Notes: generated by a model from the sequence alone, not told the origin. A DNA stretch of 64,000 bases from DATHZQ01 sp963823505 (GCA_963823505.1 CAWGLY010000005.1:1860001-1924000); one strand, 5' to 3'. Numbered from the stretch's first letter, positions 17,135 to 26,585 are shown. Made by a program: numbers and translations.

Positions 17135-18724
17135 CTATCCCCCGAAGGCCCGTGCGACCAGCTGGACGACCGCATCGTTGGTTGCGCCGAAGACGATCCG
17201 CGGGAAGATCCCGATCACGATGATCGAGATGATCAGCGGCACCCAGGCGGCCATCTCGTAGGCATCGACATCGTGGAAGTGGTGGCCGTCCCACTCGGCC
17301 TTCGGCTCCCCGAAGTTGACCTTCTGCAGCATCCACAGCAGGTAACCGGCGGTCATCACCGTACCGACGGCCGCGACCACCATGAGCGTGCGGAAGAGGT
17401 CCTCGTTGAGCACTGCGAGCGGGTTGAACGACGCCAGCAGCGACATGAACTCACCCCAGAACCCTGCGAGGCCGGGAAGCCCGAGGGAGGCCATGGCGGT
17501 GAAACCGAGAATCGCGCCCATGATGGGCATCAGCTTCTGGTTGCCGCCGAGACGGCCCATCTCCCTCGTGTGGTACCGATGTGACATCGAGCCTGCCAGG
17601 AAGAACAGGAGGCCCGTGATGACACCGTGCGCCACCATCCCGATGATTGCGGCGTTGATGCCGATGTCGGTCAGCGTGGCGATGCCGAGCATCACGAACC
17701 CCATGTGCCCCACGGACGAGAAGGCGATGAGCCGCTTCATGTCGGTCTGGGCGAGACACGCAAGCGACGCATAGATGATGCCCACGACGGCGAGGATCCC
17801 GATGGCGGGGGCCCAGTTCTCGGCTTCTCGCGGCAAGATCGGGAGGCTGATGCGGACGAAGGCATACGTGCCGAGCTTCAGCAGGATGGCCGCCAGCAGC
17901 ACGGACCCAACCGTTGGTGCAGCGGTGTGGGCATCGGGAAGCCACGTGTGCAACGGGAACATCGGCACCTTCACCGCAAACCCCAAGAACATCGCAGCAA
18001 AGACCCAGAACCCGAAGGATCCGGCAAATCCACCGAGCGCGCCGATCTCAGACAGCGCTTCGATGCTGAAAGTGTTCACCCCGCTGGCGAGCTCGTCGCC
18101 GCTGCGGAAGTACAACGCCAGGAACCCCAGCAGCATGAACGCCGAGCCAAACAGGGTGAAGAGGAAGAACTTGATGGCGGCGTACAGCCGCATCTCCGTC
18201 ACCTTGTTGAAGACCGGGATCGTGACCTCGTTCCGATCACCCCAGATGCCGATCATGAAGTACATGGGCAGCAGCACGACCTCGAAGAACACAAAGAACA
18301 GGATGAGGTCGAGCGCCACGAAGGTGCCACCCATGCCGGTGGCCAGCACCAGGATCAACGACAGCAGCGCCTTGGGATTGTGCGGCTCGGGCCAATGCTC
18401 CCAGGAGTACACGATCGCCAGCACGGTGATGAACGTCGACAGCACCAGCAGCGGAAGCGAAATGCCGTCCAAACCGATGATGTAGCGACTGTTGATCACG
18501 GAGATCCACGACAGATCCGCACCGAACTGGTAGGCCCCGGCGTCCGCATAGTCGAACTGGAACGCCAAGACGATCGACAGGGCGAATGAGGCAACAGCGA
18601 ATACGAGCGCCGTGAGCTTCTGGGCCTGTTCGTTCGCTTTGGGGACCGCCAGCACGGCGCCTGCCCCGATCAAGGGCAAGAACACCACGAGGCTCAAACC
18701 CCATCCGTCCTCGAACCAACCCAT
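17135..18724 (-). CDS. nuoM: NADH-quinone oxidoreductase subunit M (11-subunit operon)
   Basis: 529 aa, antiporter-like membrane subunit. I chose ATG 18724 (protein begins MGWFEDGWGLSL) because a perfect GGGAGGAAA ribosome binding site precedes it; the frame is open further upstream without a better site. Signatures include FFEVVLLPMYFMIGIWG, KVPMFPLHTWLPDAHTAAPT (key Lys) and IAFSSVGHMGFVMLG. It follows nuoL by 19 bases. Confidence 0.95.
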   Translation of the reverse strand: MGWFEDGWGLSLVVFLPLIGAGAVLAVPKANEQAQKLTALVFAVASFALSIVLAFQFDYADAGAYQFGADLSWISVINSRYIIGLDGISLPLLVLSTFITVLAIVYSWEHWPEPHNPKALLSLILVLATGMGGTFVALDLILFFVFFEVVLLPMYFMIGIWGDRNEVTIPVFNKVTEMRLYAAIKFFLFTLFGSAFMLLGFLALYFRSGDELASGVNTFSIEALSEIGALGGFAGSFGFWVFAAMFLGFAVKVPMFPLHTWLPDAHTAAPTVGSVLLAAILLKLGTYAFVRISLPILPREAENWAPAIGILAVVGIIYASLACLAQTDMKRLIAFSSVGHMGFVMLGIATLTDIGINAAIIGMVAHGVITGLLFFLAGSMSHRYHTREMGRLGGNQKLMPIMGAILGFTAMASLGLPGLAGFWGEFMSLLASFNPLAVLNEDLFRTLMVVAAVGTVMTAGYLLWMLQKVNFGEPKAEWDGHHFHDVDAYEMAAWVPLIISIIVIGIFPRIVFGATNDAVVQLVARAFGG

Positions 18725-18743
18725 CAGCTGTTTCCTCCCGTTA

Positions 18744-20858
18744 TCAGAACTGTGTGAACCCGATGAAGCCTGCAACCAGGAGCACCGCCCCGGCCACGAT
18801 GAACCCGGCGTAATCCTGCACCTTGCCGGTCTGCAGCTTGCGCAGCAAACCGCCCCAGCCGCCGGTCACGGCACCAGAGGCATTGATCGCCCCGTCGAGA
18901 CCCTTCTGGTCAAAGGTGTAGACGTACTTCCCAACGGCCATCGCAAGGAAACCCGCCCCGTTGACGAAGAGGTCGATCACGTGGCCGTTGACCCAGTCGG
19001 TTGCTCTGGCGATCGGACCGCGAATCGGCCGGACGATGCCGTCCATGTAGAAGTCATCGATGTAGTACTTGTGCGACAGCAGCGGGTACAGCACCGGGAT
19101 GTAGAACGTATCCCGCTCGGCCTGCGTCTTCGCATCGGGACCCCATATCCGATAGCCGATGCCGATCCCGACCAGGGCCGCACCGCCACCGAGGACGGCG
19201 AGCAGATAGTTGAGGCTCTCCGCGTGGTGGTCCAGGACAGGGGTGAACCGTCCGCCGACCAGTTCGGTGAAGGTCTTCGTGAAGCCGGGAACGTTGAGGA
19301 AGCCTGCGAACGCGGCGCCGACGGCGAGGCCGACAAGCGGAATCGTCATCACCTTGGGTGACTCGTGAGGATGGGCCTTGCCCTTGTAGTCTCCGAAGAA
19401 GGTGAGGAACACCGTTCGGGTCATGTAGAACGCCGTGACGAATGCGCCGGCGATAGCGAGGTACAGCACCACGTTGGCGACATCGCCCCCGCCTTCGGCA
19501 GCCGGGAACGCACCCGACGCGTAGTCGATCGATGCGAGGATCTCGTCCTTCGACCAGAAACCTGCAAGCGGGAAGATGCCGGCAAGGGCCAGCGAGCCGA
19601 TCACGAACGTCCAGAAGGTATACGGCATGGACTTGCGCAGCCCGCCCATGTCCGACATGTTGTTCGAATGGACGGAGTGGATGACGGATCCTGCTCCCAG
19701 GAACAGCAAGGCCTTGAAGAACGCATGGGTGAAGAGGTGGAACAGGCCCGCGGTGTAAGCCCCGGCGCCCATGGCCGCCACCATGTACCCGAGCTGCGAC
19801 ACGGTCGAATAGGCCAGCACCTTCTTGATGTCGTCTTGGACCAGTGCGATGAGCCCAGTCGCAAACAACGTGATGGCACCAATGACGATGATGATGACCC
19901 GGACGTCGGCGGCGAAATCCGGCGACAGGTAGAAGGGGAACATCCTGCCGAGCAGATAGACACCGGCCGTCACCATGGTCGCTGCGTGCATCAGCGCCGA
20001 AACCGGAGTCGGGCCTGCCATGGCGTCCGGAAGCCACACGTGTAGCGGGAACTGGGCGCTCTTGCCCATCGCCCCGATGAACAATGCAAGCCCGGCCCAA
20101 AAGGCGAACTTGGACAGTGGGCTGTCGGTACCGCCTTGGGCGACCACGTCCATGATGTCGGTGAAGCGGAACGACCCGACGGTGAGGCCGACGATGATCG
20201 CACCGATGAACAGGGCGGCGTCGGCCACCTTGTTCGTCAGGAAGGCCTTGATCGCCGCCGATGAGTTCTCGTGCTCTTCCCAATAGTGGCCGATGAGGAG
20301 CCAGGAAGCGACCCCGACCAGTTCCCACCCCACGATGAGCTGGATCAGGTTGGGCGCCGCAACCAGCACCAGCATGCCACCGCCGAACAGCGTGAAGGAG
20401 GCAAAGAACCAGGTGTAGCGGATGTCGCCTTCCATGTAGCCCTTGGCATAGATGAAGACGAGCAGACCGACCACGCCGACGACGAAGTACATCATGATCG
20501 ACAGACCGTCGACCATCCATCCCCACTCGATGTGGAGATCGCCAAATGCCGTGGTTCCCACCGTGGCCACGTCGATAGAGCCTTGGTAGGTGATCGGGTC
20601 GCCGACGATGGATGCTACGAAGAGCGCTATGCCGTAGAGGGCGACAAAACCCATGGTCCCGACGGCCATCCCCCAGCCCTTCAGCGGGGATCGCTTGCCG
20701 AAGAACACGATCATGAAGGCCATGACCATCGGCACGACCGGGATCAGCCATGCCCCGGCAGCCAGCCAACCCCCGTCGGAGAACTCAGCAGCATGCTCAC
20801 CACCCTCCTCGGCCGTGGCGAGGACGATGGGTGCAAGGTGCGCCATGAGAACGTTCAT
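18744..20858 (-). CDS. nuoL: NADH-quinone oxidoreductase subunit L (11-subunit operon)
   Basis: About 704 aa from ATG 20858, somewhat longer than typical NuoL; GTG 20885 and ATG 20846 are alternative starts. NuoL is the distal antiporter-like subunit with a long lateral helix. Signatures: VGWELVGVASWLLIGHYWEE (key Glu), GKSAQFPLHVWLPDAMAGPT (key Lys) and AYSTVSQLGYMVAAMG. About 320 bases of repeat-rich spacer separate it from nuoK upstream, unusually long inside a nuo operon. Confidence 0.95.
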   Translation of the reverse strand: MNVLMAHLAPIVLATAEEGGEHAAEFSDGGWLAAGAWLIPVVPMVMAFMIVFFGKRSPLKGWGMAVGTMGFVALYGIALFVASIVGDPITYQGSIDVATVGTTAFGDLHIEWGWMVDGLSIMMYFVVGVVGLLVFIYAKGYMEGDIRYTWFFASFTLFGGGMLVLVAAPNLIQLIVGWELVGVASWLLIGHYWEEHENSSAAIKAFLTNKVADAALFIGAIIVGLTVGSFRFTDIMDVVAQGGTDSPLSKFAFWAGLALFIGAMGKSAQFPLHVWLPDAMAGPTPVSALMHAATMVTAGVYLLGRMFPFYLSPDFAADVRVIIIVIGAITLFATGLIALVQDDIKKVLAYSTVSQLGYMVAAMGAGAYTAGLFHLFTHAFFKALLFLGAGSVIHSVHSNNMSDMGGLRKSMPYTFWTFVIGSLALAGIFPLAGFWSKDEILASIDYASGAFPAAEGGGDVANVVLYLAIAGAFVTAFYMTRTVFLTFFGDYKGKAHPHESPKVMTIPLVGLAVGAAFAGFLNVPGFTKTFTELVGGRFTPVLDHHAESLNYLLAVLGGGAALVGIGIGYRIWGPDAKTQAERDTFYIPVLYPLLSHKYYIDDFYMDGIVRPIRGPIARATDWVNGHVIDLFVNGAGFLAMAVGKYVYTFDQKGLDGAINASGAVTGGWGGLLRKLQTGKVQDYAGFIVAGAVLLVAGFIGFTQF

Positions 20859-20885
20859 GCAGCACCGCCCGTGGCGGAGCTGCAC

Positions 20886-21180
20886 CTGGTATTTGGTACT
20901 CGGAGGCTCAGCGGAGAGGCGAGCCTTTTGGCGAGCCGGCCGCTGATGCCGGGGCCCGAGCGGCCCGCCCGAAGGGCAGGAGCGGACAGCATCTCTTCGT
21001 CCGGCGAGACGACAGCTTGCCCTATCCGCGCAACCTCTCGGTACTTGGTACGGCGGGGAACCCGCGAGGTCGTCCCGTAGTCCGCTCCCGTACGGTCCAG
21101 CCCGGTACGCCCGAATGCGTCACGGTTGGTGTCCCCCGCGGCGGAACGGGATACCGGATACGGGATACGGGATACGTCGG
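20886..21180. repeat. Repeat-rich spacer between nuoK and nuoL
   Basis: About 295 bases with no credible gene. It holds GTAC-TTG-GTAC (21041-21051) and a related GTATTTGGTAC (20889-20899), a small GCCC-GAA-GGGC hairpin (20967-20977), and a tandem of four 7-base units, GGGATAC-like (21148-21175), ending next to the nuoK stop. Relatives of these elements occupy other long spacers of both nuo operons. Possible roles are mRNA processing or stability, or simply neutral repeats. Confidence 0.7.
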
Positions 21181-21486
21181 TCATAGCTTCAACAGATCCA
21201 GCTCGTCGACGTTGGCAGAACGACGATTGCGGAAGATGAGCAGGATGATCGCCAACCCGATGCCGACCTCGGCGGCTGCGACGGCGATCGTGAACAGCGC
21301 AAAGATCTGACCGCCCGCCAGGTCGTCGGCAAGCATCCGATCGAAGGCCACGAAGTTGATGTTCACAGCCGCAAGCATCAGCTCGACGGACAGCAGCACC
21401 ATCACGGCGTTGCGCCTGGTCAACAGCCCGTAGACCCCCAGCGAGAACAGTGCAGCAGCCAGCACGAGGAACTGCGTGATCAGCAT
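21181..21486 (-). CDS. nuoK: NADH-quinone oxidoreductase subunit K (11-subunit operon)
   Basis: 101 aa, exactly the usual NuoK length when started at ATG 21486 (MLITQFLVLAAALFSLGVYG). Three membrane helices, with the conserved Glu in LLSVELMLAAVNINFVAF and a second in AAAEVGIGLAIILLIFRN, residues of the proton path in the membrane arm. The frame is open further upstream through spacer repeats, but that part is not NuoK-like. Confidence 0.95.
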   Translation of the reverse strand: MLITQFLVLAAALFSLGVYGLLTRRNAVMVLLSVELMLAAVNINFVAFDRMLADDLAGGQIFALFTIAVAAAEVGIGLAIILLIFRNRRSANVDELDLLKL

Positions 21487-21493
21487 GAGCCCG

Positions 21494-21544
21494 CCCCTTC
21501 GGGGAAAGTAGCCGCACGTCGTACCAAATACGTCGTACCAAATA
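21494..21544. repeat. Spacer repeats between nuoJ and nuoK
   Basis: The 85-base spacer carries a CCCC-TTC-GGGG hairpin (21494-21504; the GAA loop lies on the minus strand) and two copies of GTACCAAATAC (21521-21531 and 21534-21544). Both types recur in other nuo spacers. Confidence 0.65.
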
Positions 21545-21571
21545 CCAGGTATTGCGAGCGAAGCGAGCCGA

Positions 21572-22123
21572 TCATCGTGCAGCCTCCGCTTCGGCTTCGG
21601 TCGGGTCGCGTCGGGCAAGGACGATCCCGCCGAGGAGGGCGGCCAGCAAGACGAAGGACACGACCTCGAAGGGGATCACGAACCGCTCGAAGATCGACAA
21701 GCCGATCTCGGACGTGCGGGTGGCATCTGCCGCTTCGGGAATCACGTCGTCGCCGAACTGGTCGATCATGGCCATGGCGAGGAGGAGGAAGAGCAGCCCC
21801 GACACCACTGCCGCGCCGAGACGCACCCGCAGCGAATGGCTGAGACTGACGTCGTGACCGAGCGGAGCCCTCGTGATCATGATCCCGAACAGGAAGAGGA
21901 CGACGACGGCCCCAATCGACACGAGCACGACCGTCCACGCCACGAACTCGGCGCCGAGCAGGATGAACAGGCCGGCAGAAGCAGCGAGGGCCACGACCAG
22001 ATACAGCACGGCGTGCACCACGTTTGCGGTCTGGACCACCTTGAAGCCGGCGAACAGCATCGGCAGCGCCATCACCAAGAACACCCAGTTCTGCGGGGTC
22101 GACGCCCAATCGGCAAACGTCAT
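21572..22123 (-). CDS. nuoJ: NADH-quinone oxidoreductase subunit J (11-subunit operon)
   Basis: 183 aa membrane subunit with five predicted helices; it begins MTFADWASTPQNWVFLVMAL. The conserved NuoJ segment VQTANVVHAVLYLVVALAAS and the Glu-containing LGAEFVAWTVVLVSIGAVVV are present. Its ATG overlaps the stop codon of nuoI by one base (TGATG), indicating translational coupling. Confidence 0.93.
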   Translation of the reverse strand: MTFADWASTPQNWVFLVMALPMLFAGFKVVQTANVVHAVLYLVVALAASAGLFILLGAEFVAWTVVLVSIGAVVVLFLFGIMITRAPLGHDVSLSHSLRVRLGAAVVSGLLFLLLAMAMIDQFGDDVIPEAADATRTSEIGLSIFERFVIPFEVVSFVLLAALLGGIVLARRDPTEAEAEAAR

Positions 22124-22608
22124 CAGGACTCCAGCGCCGGTGGATCGGGGACGGTTTCGAGCCAGTCGGTCAGGCGCTCCTTGTCGTGGAGCATCTCACT
22201 GATCTTGTACTCGGAATACTCGTAGTCGGGGCTCCAGAACAGCGCATCGAACGGACAGACCTCGACACAGATGCCGCAGTACATGCAGAGGGCGTAGTCG
22301 ATGTCGAAGCGGTCGAGCTTTGCCCTCGCACGCACCCGGCCGCCTTCCTTGGCAGGCGGCACCTCTTCTTTGTGCCCCTCGATGTAGATGCACCAGTCGG
22401 GGCACTCCCTCGCACACAGCATGCACACCGTGCATGCATCGACGTCGAGGGCGATGACCCCTCGTGCTCTCGGCACGGGGGTTTCCTTCTCGAGCGGGTA
22501 GTTGACCGTGATGGGCTTCTTCAGCAGCTCCTTGAAGGTGATCTTCAAGCCGGTGAAGAGCCCTTTGAGCGGGAAACCGCCTTCGGTTGGCTTGCGAATG
22601 TCGGTCAT
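22123..22608 (-). CDS. nuoI: NADH-quinone oxidoreductase subunit I, 2x[4Fe-4S] (11-subunit operon)
   Basis: 161 aa. Two [4Fe-4S] motifs carry clusters N6a and N6b: ACTVCMLCARECPDWC and CMYCGICVEVCPF. It is the electron entry wire to NuoB. In complexes that lack NuoEFG, as in this operon, NuoI is where ferredoxin or another donor is thought to feed in. 19 bases separate it from nuoH upstream. Confidence 0.95.
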   Translation of the reverse strand: MTDIRKPTEGGFPLKGLFTGLKITFKELLKKPITVNYPLEKETPVPRARGVIALDVDACTVCMLCARECPDWCIYIEGHKEEVPPAKEGGRVRARAKLDRFDIDYALCMYCGICVEVCPFDALFWSPDYEYSEYKISEMLHDKERLTDWLETVPDPPALES

Positions 22609-22627
22609 GAGGCCACCGTCTTGGTCA

Positions 22628-23632
22628 TCACATGACCACCTTGAATACTGCGGTGACGACGATATTGAGGAGCGCCACCGGGACCAGCCACTTCCAGGCG
22701 AGCGTCTGGAGTTGGTCCTCGCGCAGCCGGGGGTAGGTCCACCGCAGCCAGATGAAGACGAACGCGAGGAGCATGACCTTGCCGAGCAAGACGAACGGCC
22801 CGATGTAGGCGAGCGAATCCTCGGGCACCCCAGGCAACCAATAGCCGCCGAGGTAGAGCGTCGACGCGATGGCGGCCATGGAAACCACGCCCGCGTACTC
22901 GCCGAGGAAGAACATCGTGAAGCGGATCCCGGAGTATTCGGTGAGATAACCCATGGTGAGCTCGGACTCGGCGATGGGCATGTCGAACGGGATACGGCTC
23001 AGCTCAGCGAGGCTGGCAACCATGAAGATGGCGAACCCGACCGCTTGGCCCGTGAACAGAAACGGGAGAGGAATCGCCAGACCGAACAACTCCGAGCTTG
23101 CTTGCGCCTCGACGATCCCGTTGAGTGACAGCGTCCCGGCCTGGACCGCAACCGCAACCGCGGCGAGAACCAGCGGCAACTCGTAGGCGATCAGCTGGGC
23201 GGCGGCCCGCAGACCCCCCATCAGTGAGTACTTGTTGCCCGACGACCACCCGGCCATCAGGACGCCGAGGGTGGTGAGCGACGAGACAGCAAGGAGATAG
23301 AAGACGCCGAGGTCGAGATTCTCCGGCACGAGGTCGGGACTGAAGGGGATGATGACGAAGGTGGCGAGGGTGCCCATGAGCACGACGTAGGGCGCCAGTT
23401 TGTAGACGGTGGCGTCAGCTGCGGCGGGGACCAGGTCTTCCTTCTGCATGAACTTGAGGCCGTCGGCCAACGGCTGAGCCCAGCCCCAGCGCCCGCCCGC
23501 AAAGTAGGGCCCGATACGGCTTTGGATGTGGGCAGAGATCTTGAGCTCACCAAAGATGATGACGAGGGCAACCGGCAACATCACGGCCAAGATCGCGACG
23601 ACCTTGAAGACGAGCAGAACCCAGAAGTTCAT
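22628..23632 (-). CDS. nuoH: NADH-quinone oxidoreductase subunit H (11-subunit operon)
   Basis: 334 aa from ATG 23632 (MNFWVLLVFKVVAILAVMLP), preceded by an AGAGGTG ribosome binding site. NuoH forms the quinone chamber and links the peripheral and membrane arms. Signatures: IQSRIGPYFAGGRWGWAQPL, LADGLKFMQKEDLVP and ELSRIPFDMPIAESELTMGY. The upstream 91-base spacer to nuoD contains an 11-bp GAA-loop hairpin. Confidence 0.95.
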   Translation of the reverse strand: MNFWVLLVFKVVAILAVMLPVALVIIFGELKISAHIQSRIGPYFAGGRWGWAQPLADGLKFMQKEDLVPAAADATVYKLAPYVVLMGTLATFVIIPFSPDLVPENLDLGVFYLLAVSSLTTLGVLMAGWSSGNKYSLMGGLRAAAQLIAYELPLVLAAVAVAVQAGTLSLNGIVEAQASSELFGLAIPLPFLFTGQAVGFAIFMVASLAELSRIPFDMPIAESELTMGYLTEYSGIRFTMFFLGEYAGVVSMAAIASTLYLGGYWLPGVPEDSLAYIGPFVLLGKVMLLAFVFIWLRWTYPRLREDQLQTLAWKWLVPVALLNIVVTAVFKVVM

Positions 23633-23666
23633 AGACGCACCTCTGGTGCGCCGTACTTGGCAGGCC

Positions 23667-23691
23667 GGAGTTTCGGCGAAGCCGAAACTCC
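23667..23691. repeat. GAA-triloop hairpin, 11-bp stem
   Basis: Perfect inverted repeat with arms GGAGTTTCGGC and GCCGAAACTCC around a GAA loop, between nuoD and nuoH. Loop type and closing C-G pair match the other spacer hairpins, but the stem sequence differs. A partial GTACTTGG element (23653-23660) lies next to it. Confidence 0.8.
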
Positions 23692-23723
23692 CAACGGACT
23701 CGTTCCTCTTCCTCGAGTCCGCC

Positions 23724-24917
23724 TCATCGGTCAACGTCTCCGAGCACGAAGTCGAGCGAGCCCATGATCGCCACGAGGTCGGGCAAGAGCGCTCCGGCCA
23801 GCACCCAGGGAAGGATCGAGAGGTTGCTGAAGGACGCCGAACGGATCTTCACGCGATAGGGGATCCGGCCGCCCTGGCTCACGATGTAGTAGCCCATCTC
23901 GCCCTTGGGGTTCTCGGCCCTGACGTAGATCTCCCCCGGCGGGACCTTGATGATCCGCGGCACCTTGGCCTGCAACGGGCCGGACGGAATCGTGTCGACG
24001 GCCTGACGCACGATGCGGATCGACTGCCGGATCTCCTCGAGCCGGACAACGAAGCGGTCGAAGCAATCGCCGTTCCTACCGACGGGGATGTCGAAGTCGA
24101 ACTGATCGTACGGCAACAGGTTTTCGTGCTTGCGCAGGTCGAAGCCGACACCCGAGGCGCGGAGGTTCGGACCGGACAGGCCGTACGCCATCGCCTTCTC
24201 GGCGGGAATGACGCCGACACCGACGGTGCGGGCCTGGACGAGCTCGTTGCCGATGACGAGGTCGTCCAGTTCGTCGCACACCGCGTCGATCTTGTCCATG
24301 GCGTCGCGGGTGCCCTGGAGGAACCCGGCGGGGAGGTCCTGCGAGACCTTTTTGGTGGCCGACCCACCACCGGCGGCGGGCTTGACCCCGCCCACCCGGT
24401 TGAAGTTCGGATGGAAACGTCCCCCTGTGACACCTTCGATGAGGTCCATGACGTGCTCACGCTCGCGCAACGCGTACATCAGCGGGGTGGCGGCCCCGAG
24501 CTCGAGCGGGTACGACGACATCAGCAGGAGGTGAGACGAGATTCGGGTCATCTCGGTGAGAATCAGCCGGATCCACTGTGCGCGCTCCGGGGCTTCGATC
24601 CCGAGCAGCCGCTCGACCGCGATCACGAAGGGCACCTCGTTGGCAAAGCCGGACACCCAGTCGATGCGGTTGACGAGAGCGGTGATCTGCGCGTAGGTGC
24701 GGACTTCGCTGATCTTCTCGTAGCCGCGGTGCATGTAGCCGATCACCGGTTCGACGGACTCGACGCGCTCCCCGTCGACCTTGGCGACCAGACGCAGCAC
24801 GCCGTGTGTCGAGGGATGTTGCGGACCGATGTTCAGCGTCATGTCCCCGGTCTCGAGTTCGATCGAGACGGCAGCATCGGAGATGTGCATGGCGATGCCG
24901 GGGTCGAGCTGGGTCAC
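23724..24917 (-). CDS. nuoD: NADH-quinone oxidoreductase subunit D (11-subunit operon)
   Basis: 397 aa from GTG 24917. The 49-kDa-type subunit, related to the NiFe-hydrogenase large subunit, lines the quinone site. MTLNIGPQHPSTHGVLRLVA carries the quinone-site His; other signatures are IGYMHRGYEKI, GVTGGRFHPNFNRVGGV and the C-terminal FVLGDVDR. No hydrogenase Ni ligands are expected. It is a stand-alone NuoD, not a NuoCD fusion. It lies 112 bases after nuoC, across a spacer carrying two hairpins. Confidence 0.95.
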   Translation of the reverse strand: MTQLDPGIAMHISDAAVSIELETGDMTLNIGPQHPSTHGVLRLVAKVDGERVESVEPVIGYMHRGYEKISEVRTYAQITALVNRIDWVSGFANEVPFVIAVERLLGIEAPERAQWIRLILTEMTRISSHLLLMSSYPLELGAATPLMYALREREHVMDLIEGVTGGRFHPNFNRVGGVKPAAGGGSATKKVSQDLPAGFLQGTRDAMDKIDAVCDELDDLVIGNELVQARTVGVGVIPAEKAMAYGLSGPNLRASGVGFDLRKHENLLPYDQFDFDIPVGRNGDCFDRFVVRLEEIRQSIRIVRQAVDTIPSGPLQAKVPRIIKVPPGEIYVRAENPKGEMGYYIVSQGGRIPYRVKIRSASFSNLSILPWVLAGALLPDLVAIMGSLDFVLGDVDR

Positions 24918-24974
24918 GTGCCCACCCCCTGCGGGGCCACCGGATACGTGGCAGCAGACGCGCCGCCGTCCCCC

Positions 24975-25026
24975 GAGTTGCGAAGCAACTCACAAGGAAC
25001 TCGAAGAGTTCCCGAGTACCAAGTAC
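24975..25026. repeat. Composite double-hairpin repeat between nuoC and nuoD
   Basis: Three elements in a row: GAGTTGC-GAA-GCAACTC (24975-24991), GGAACTC-GAA-GAGTTCC (24996-25012) and GTAC-CAA-GTAC (25016-25026). The first two, in the same order and nearly the same spacing, recur at 48300-48342. The second hairpin has T-A at the covarying position of the family. Confidence 0.85.
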
Positions 25027-25029
25027 CCG

Positions 25030-25677
25030 TCATTCCTCGTCTCCGGTCTCGGGCACCTGGCCGGCAAGCGCTTGCGCTTCGGTGTTCTCGGTCGAGGGCA
25101 TGTCCTCGACATCCACGGTGCCGGGCCACGGCTTGACTTCTCTCGCCAGCAGGGCGAAAGATTTCAGCAGCGGGTGACCCTCAAACCGGTCGGGAAGGTA
25201 CAGGTTGGTGAGGTTGGGGTTGCCCCTGAAGTCGATCCCGAACATCTCGGCTGCCTCGCGCTCGTGCCATCCGGCGCCGGGGACCACGGCGACGATGGAT
25301 TCGATCCACGGATCGTCCTTCGGAATCACCGCGGCGATGATCGCCGCATCGGCGTTCTCGACCGACGAAACCCGGCACAGAACCTCAAAGCGCTCCTCGA
25401 GATTCTCCACGTCGGCTGCGGGCTCGCCGACGGCGACTTCCCTGGACCAGTCGACGGCGGACAGCCAGGAGAAAAACGGCAGTGCCTCGAGACCCGAGCG
25501 AACGGCATCCACCCAGCCTTCGCGCTCGACGTTGATGCGCACGGTCCCGTGGTCGGCCGTCCAGGAAGAAGCACCAAGCCGTGCCGCCAGATCGGCGGCG
25601 AGGGCGCCGCCCCCGTCCGGGACTTCGTCGCCTTCGACCACCTCTTCGAGGGTCGAGTCAGACGGGCTGTCGGTCAC
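25030..25677 (-). CDS. nuoC: NADH-quinone oxidoreductase subunit C (11-subunit operon)
   Basis: 215 aa from GTG 25677. The 30-kDa-type subunit holds the peripheral arm together. The hallmark near the C-terminal half is GWHEREAAEMFGIDFRGNPN followed by DRFEGHPLLKSF. An acidic N-terminal stretch precedes the fold. The start lies inside the 3' end of nuoB (20-base overlap), implying coupled translation. Confidence 0.93.
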   Translation of the reverse strand: MTDSPSDSTLEEVVEGDEVPDGGGALAADLAARLGASSWTADHGTVRINVEREGWVDAVRSGLEALPFFSWLSAVDWSREVAVGEPAADVENLEERFEVLCRVSSVENADAAIIAAVIPKDDPWIESIVAVVPGAGWHEREAAEMFGIDFRGNPNLTNLYLPDRFEGHPLLKSFALLAREVKPWPGTVDVEDMPSTENTEAQALAGQVPETGDEE

Positions 25678-26155
25678 GCCTGCTCCACTTCTCGCGCACG
25701 TCTTCGTTGGTGATCTGCTCCTGGAGCAGGACGATGCCCTCCATCAGGGCTTCAGGCCTGGGAGGACACCCGGGCACGTACACGTCGACAGGGATCACCT
25801 GATCGACGCCCTTCGTGACGGAATAGGAATCCCAGTAAGGGCCGCCACAGTTGGAGCAGGAGCCCATCGAGATCACGTACTTGGGCTCGGGCATCTGGTC
25901 GTAGAGCCGCCGCACGGCGGGGGCCATCTTGTCCGTCACCGTGCCGGCAACGACCATGAGGTCGGCCTGACGAGGCGACGCAGGCAAGGGGATGATGCCA
26001 AAGCGCATGAAGTCGTAGCGAGGACTGGAGGCCGCCATCATCTCGATGGCGCAGCAGGCCAAGCCGAATTGAAAGAACCAGAGCGAGTACTTGCGCGACC
26101 AGTTGAGGAGCCACGAAAGCGGCTTCGGGGCCCCAAACTTCTCGATCACTCCCAC
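25658..26155 (-). CDS. nuoB: NADH-quinone oxidoreductase subunit B (11-subunit operon)
   Basis: 165 aa from GTG 26155. It carries cluster N2, the last iron-sulfur cluster before quinone. Ligands are in FGLACCAIEMM (tandem Cys), MGSCSNCGGPYWDSYSV and YVPGCPPRPEAL. It overlaps nuoA by 10 bases and nuoC by 20 bases. Confidence 0.96.
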   Translation of the reverse strand: MGVIEKFGAPKPLSWLLNWSRKYSLWFFQFGLACCAIEMMAASSPRYDFMRFGIIPLPASPRQADLMVVAGTVTDKMAPAVRRLYDQMPEPKYVISMGSCSNCGGPYWDSYSVTKGVDQVIPVDVYVPGCPPRPEALMEGIVLLQEQITNEDVREKWSRRDRQPV

Positions 26156-26529
26156 CGCAGTACCCCTTTGCGGATCGCATACACGAGACCGAGGACGAGG
26201 ATGGCGACGAAGAGCAGCATCTCGACCAGCACAAATCCACCCATGCCGAGCTCGGAGAACGTCTCGAGTTCGATCGCCCAGGGGAAGATGAAGACCGCTT
26301 CAACGTCGAAGATCAGGAACAGCAGCGCAAAGATGTAGTACCGGATCTGCGTCTGCGACCACCCGCCGCCAACCGGATCGATACCGCATTCGTAGGACTC
26401 CGACTTCACGCGGCTCGGCTTGTCGGGTCGGAGTAGTGACGAAGCCACCATCGCACCTGCGACGAGCAATGCTCCCATTGCTAGGAAGGCGGCCACGGTG
26501 ATGTAGTCACCGAGGTACTGGTCCAGCAC
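26146..26529 (-). CDS. nuoA: NADH-quinone oxidoreductase subunit A (11-subunit operon)
   Basis: 127 aa from GTG 26529, first gene of the operon. Three membrane helices with the NuoA signature YECGIDPVGGGWSQTQIRYY and FLIFDVEAVFIFPWA. An AAGGGG ribosome binding site lies 11 bases upstream. A promoter is predicted at 26586-26614. Confidence 0.95.
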   Translation of the reverse strand: MLDQYLGDYITVAAFLAMGALLVAGAMVASSLLRPDKPSRVKSESYECGIDPVGGGWSQTQIRYYIFALLFLIFDVEAVFIFPWAIELETFSELGMGGFVLVEMLLFVAILVLGLVYAIRKGVLRWE

Positions 26530-26585
26530 GGTCCGTGATACCCCTTACGCGATGCGGATCGGCACGAGGGCCGATGTCCGGGGCG

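Noticed and set aside
15602..26529. F420H2 dehydrogenase (Fpo/Fqo) identity for the 11-gene operon
   Set aside because: No FpoF/FqoF gene is present and the subunits look like ordinary bacterial Nuo proteins; the donor is left open.
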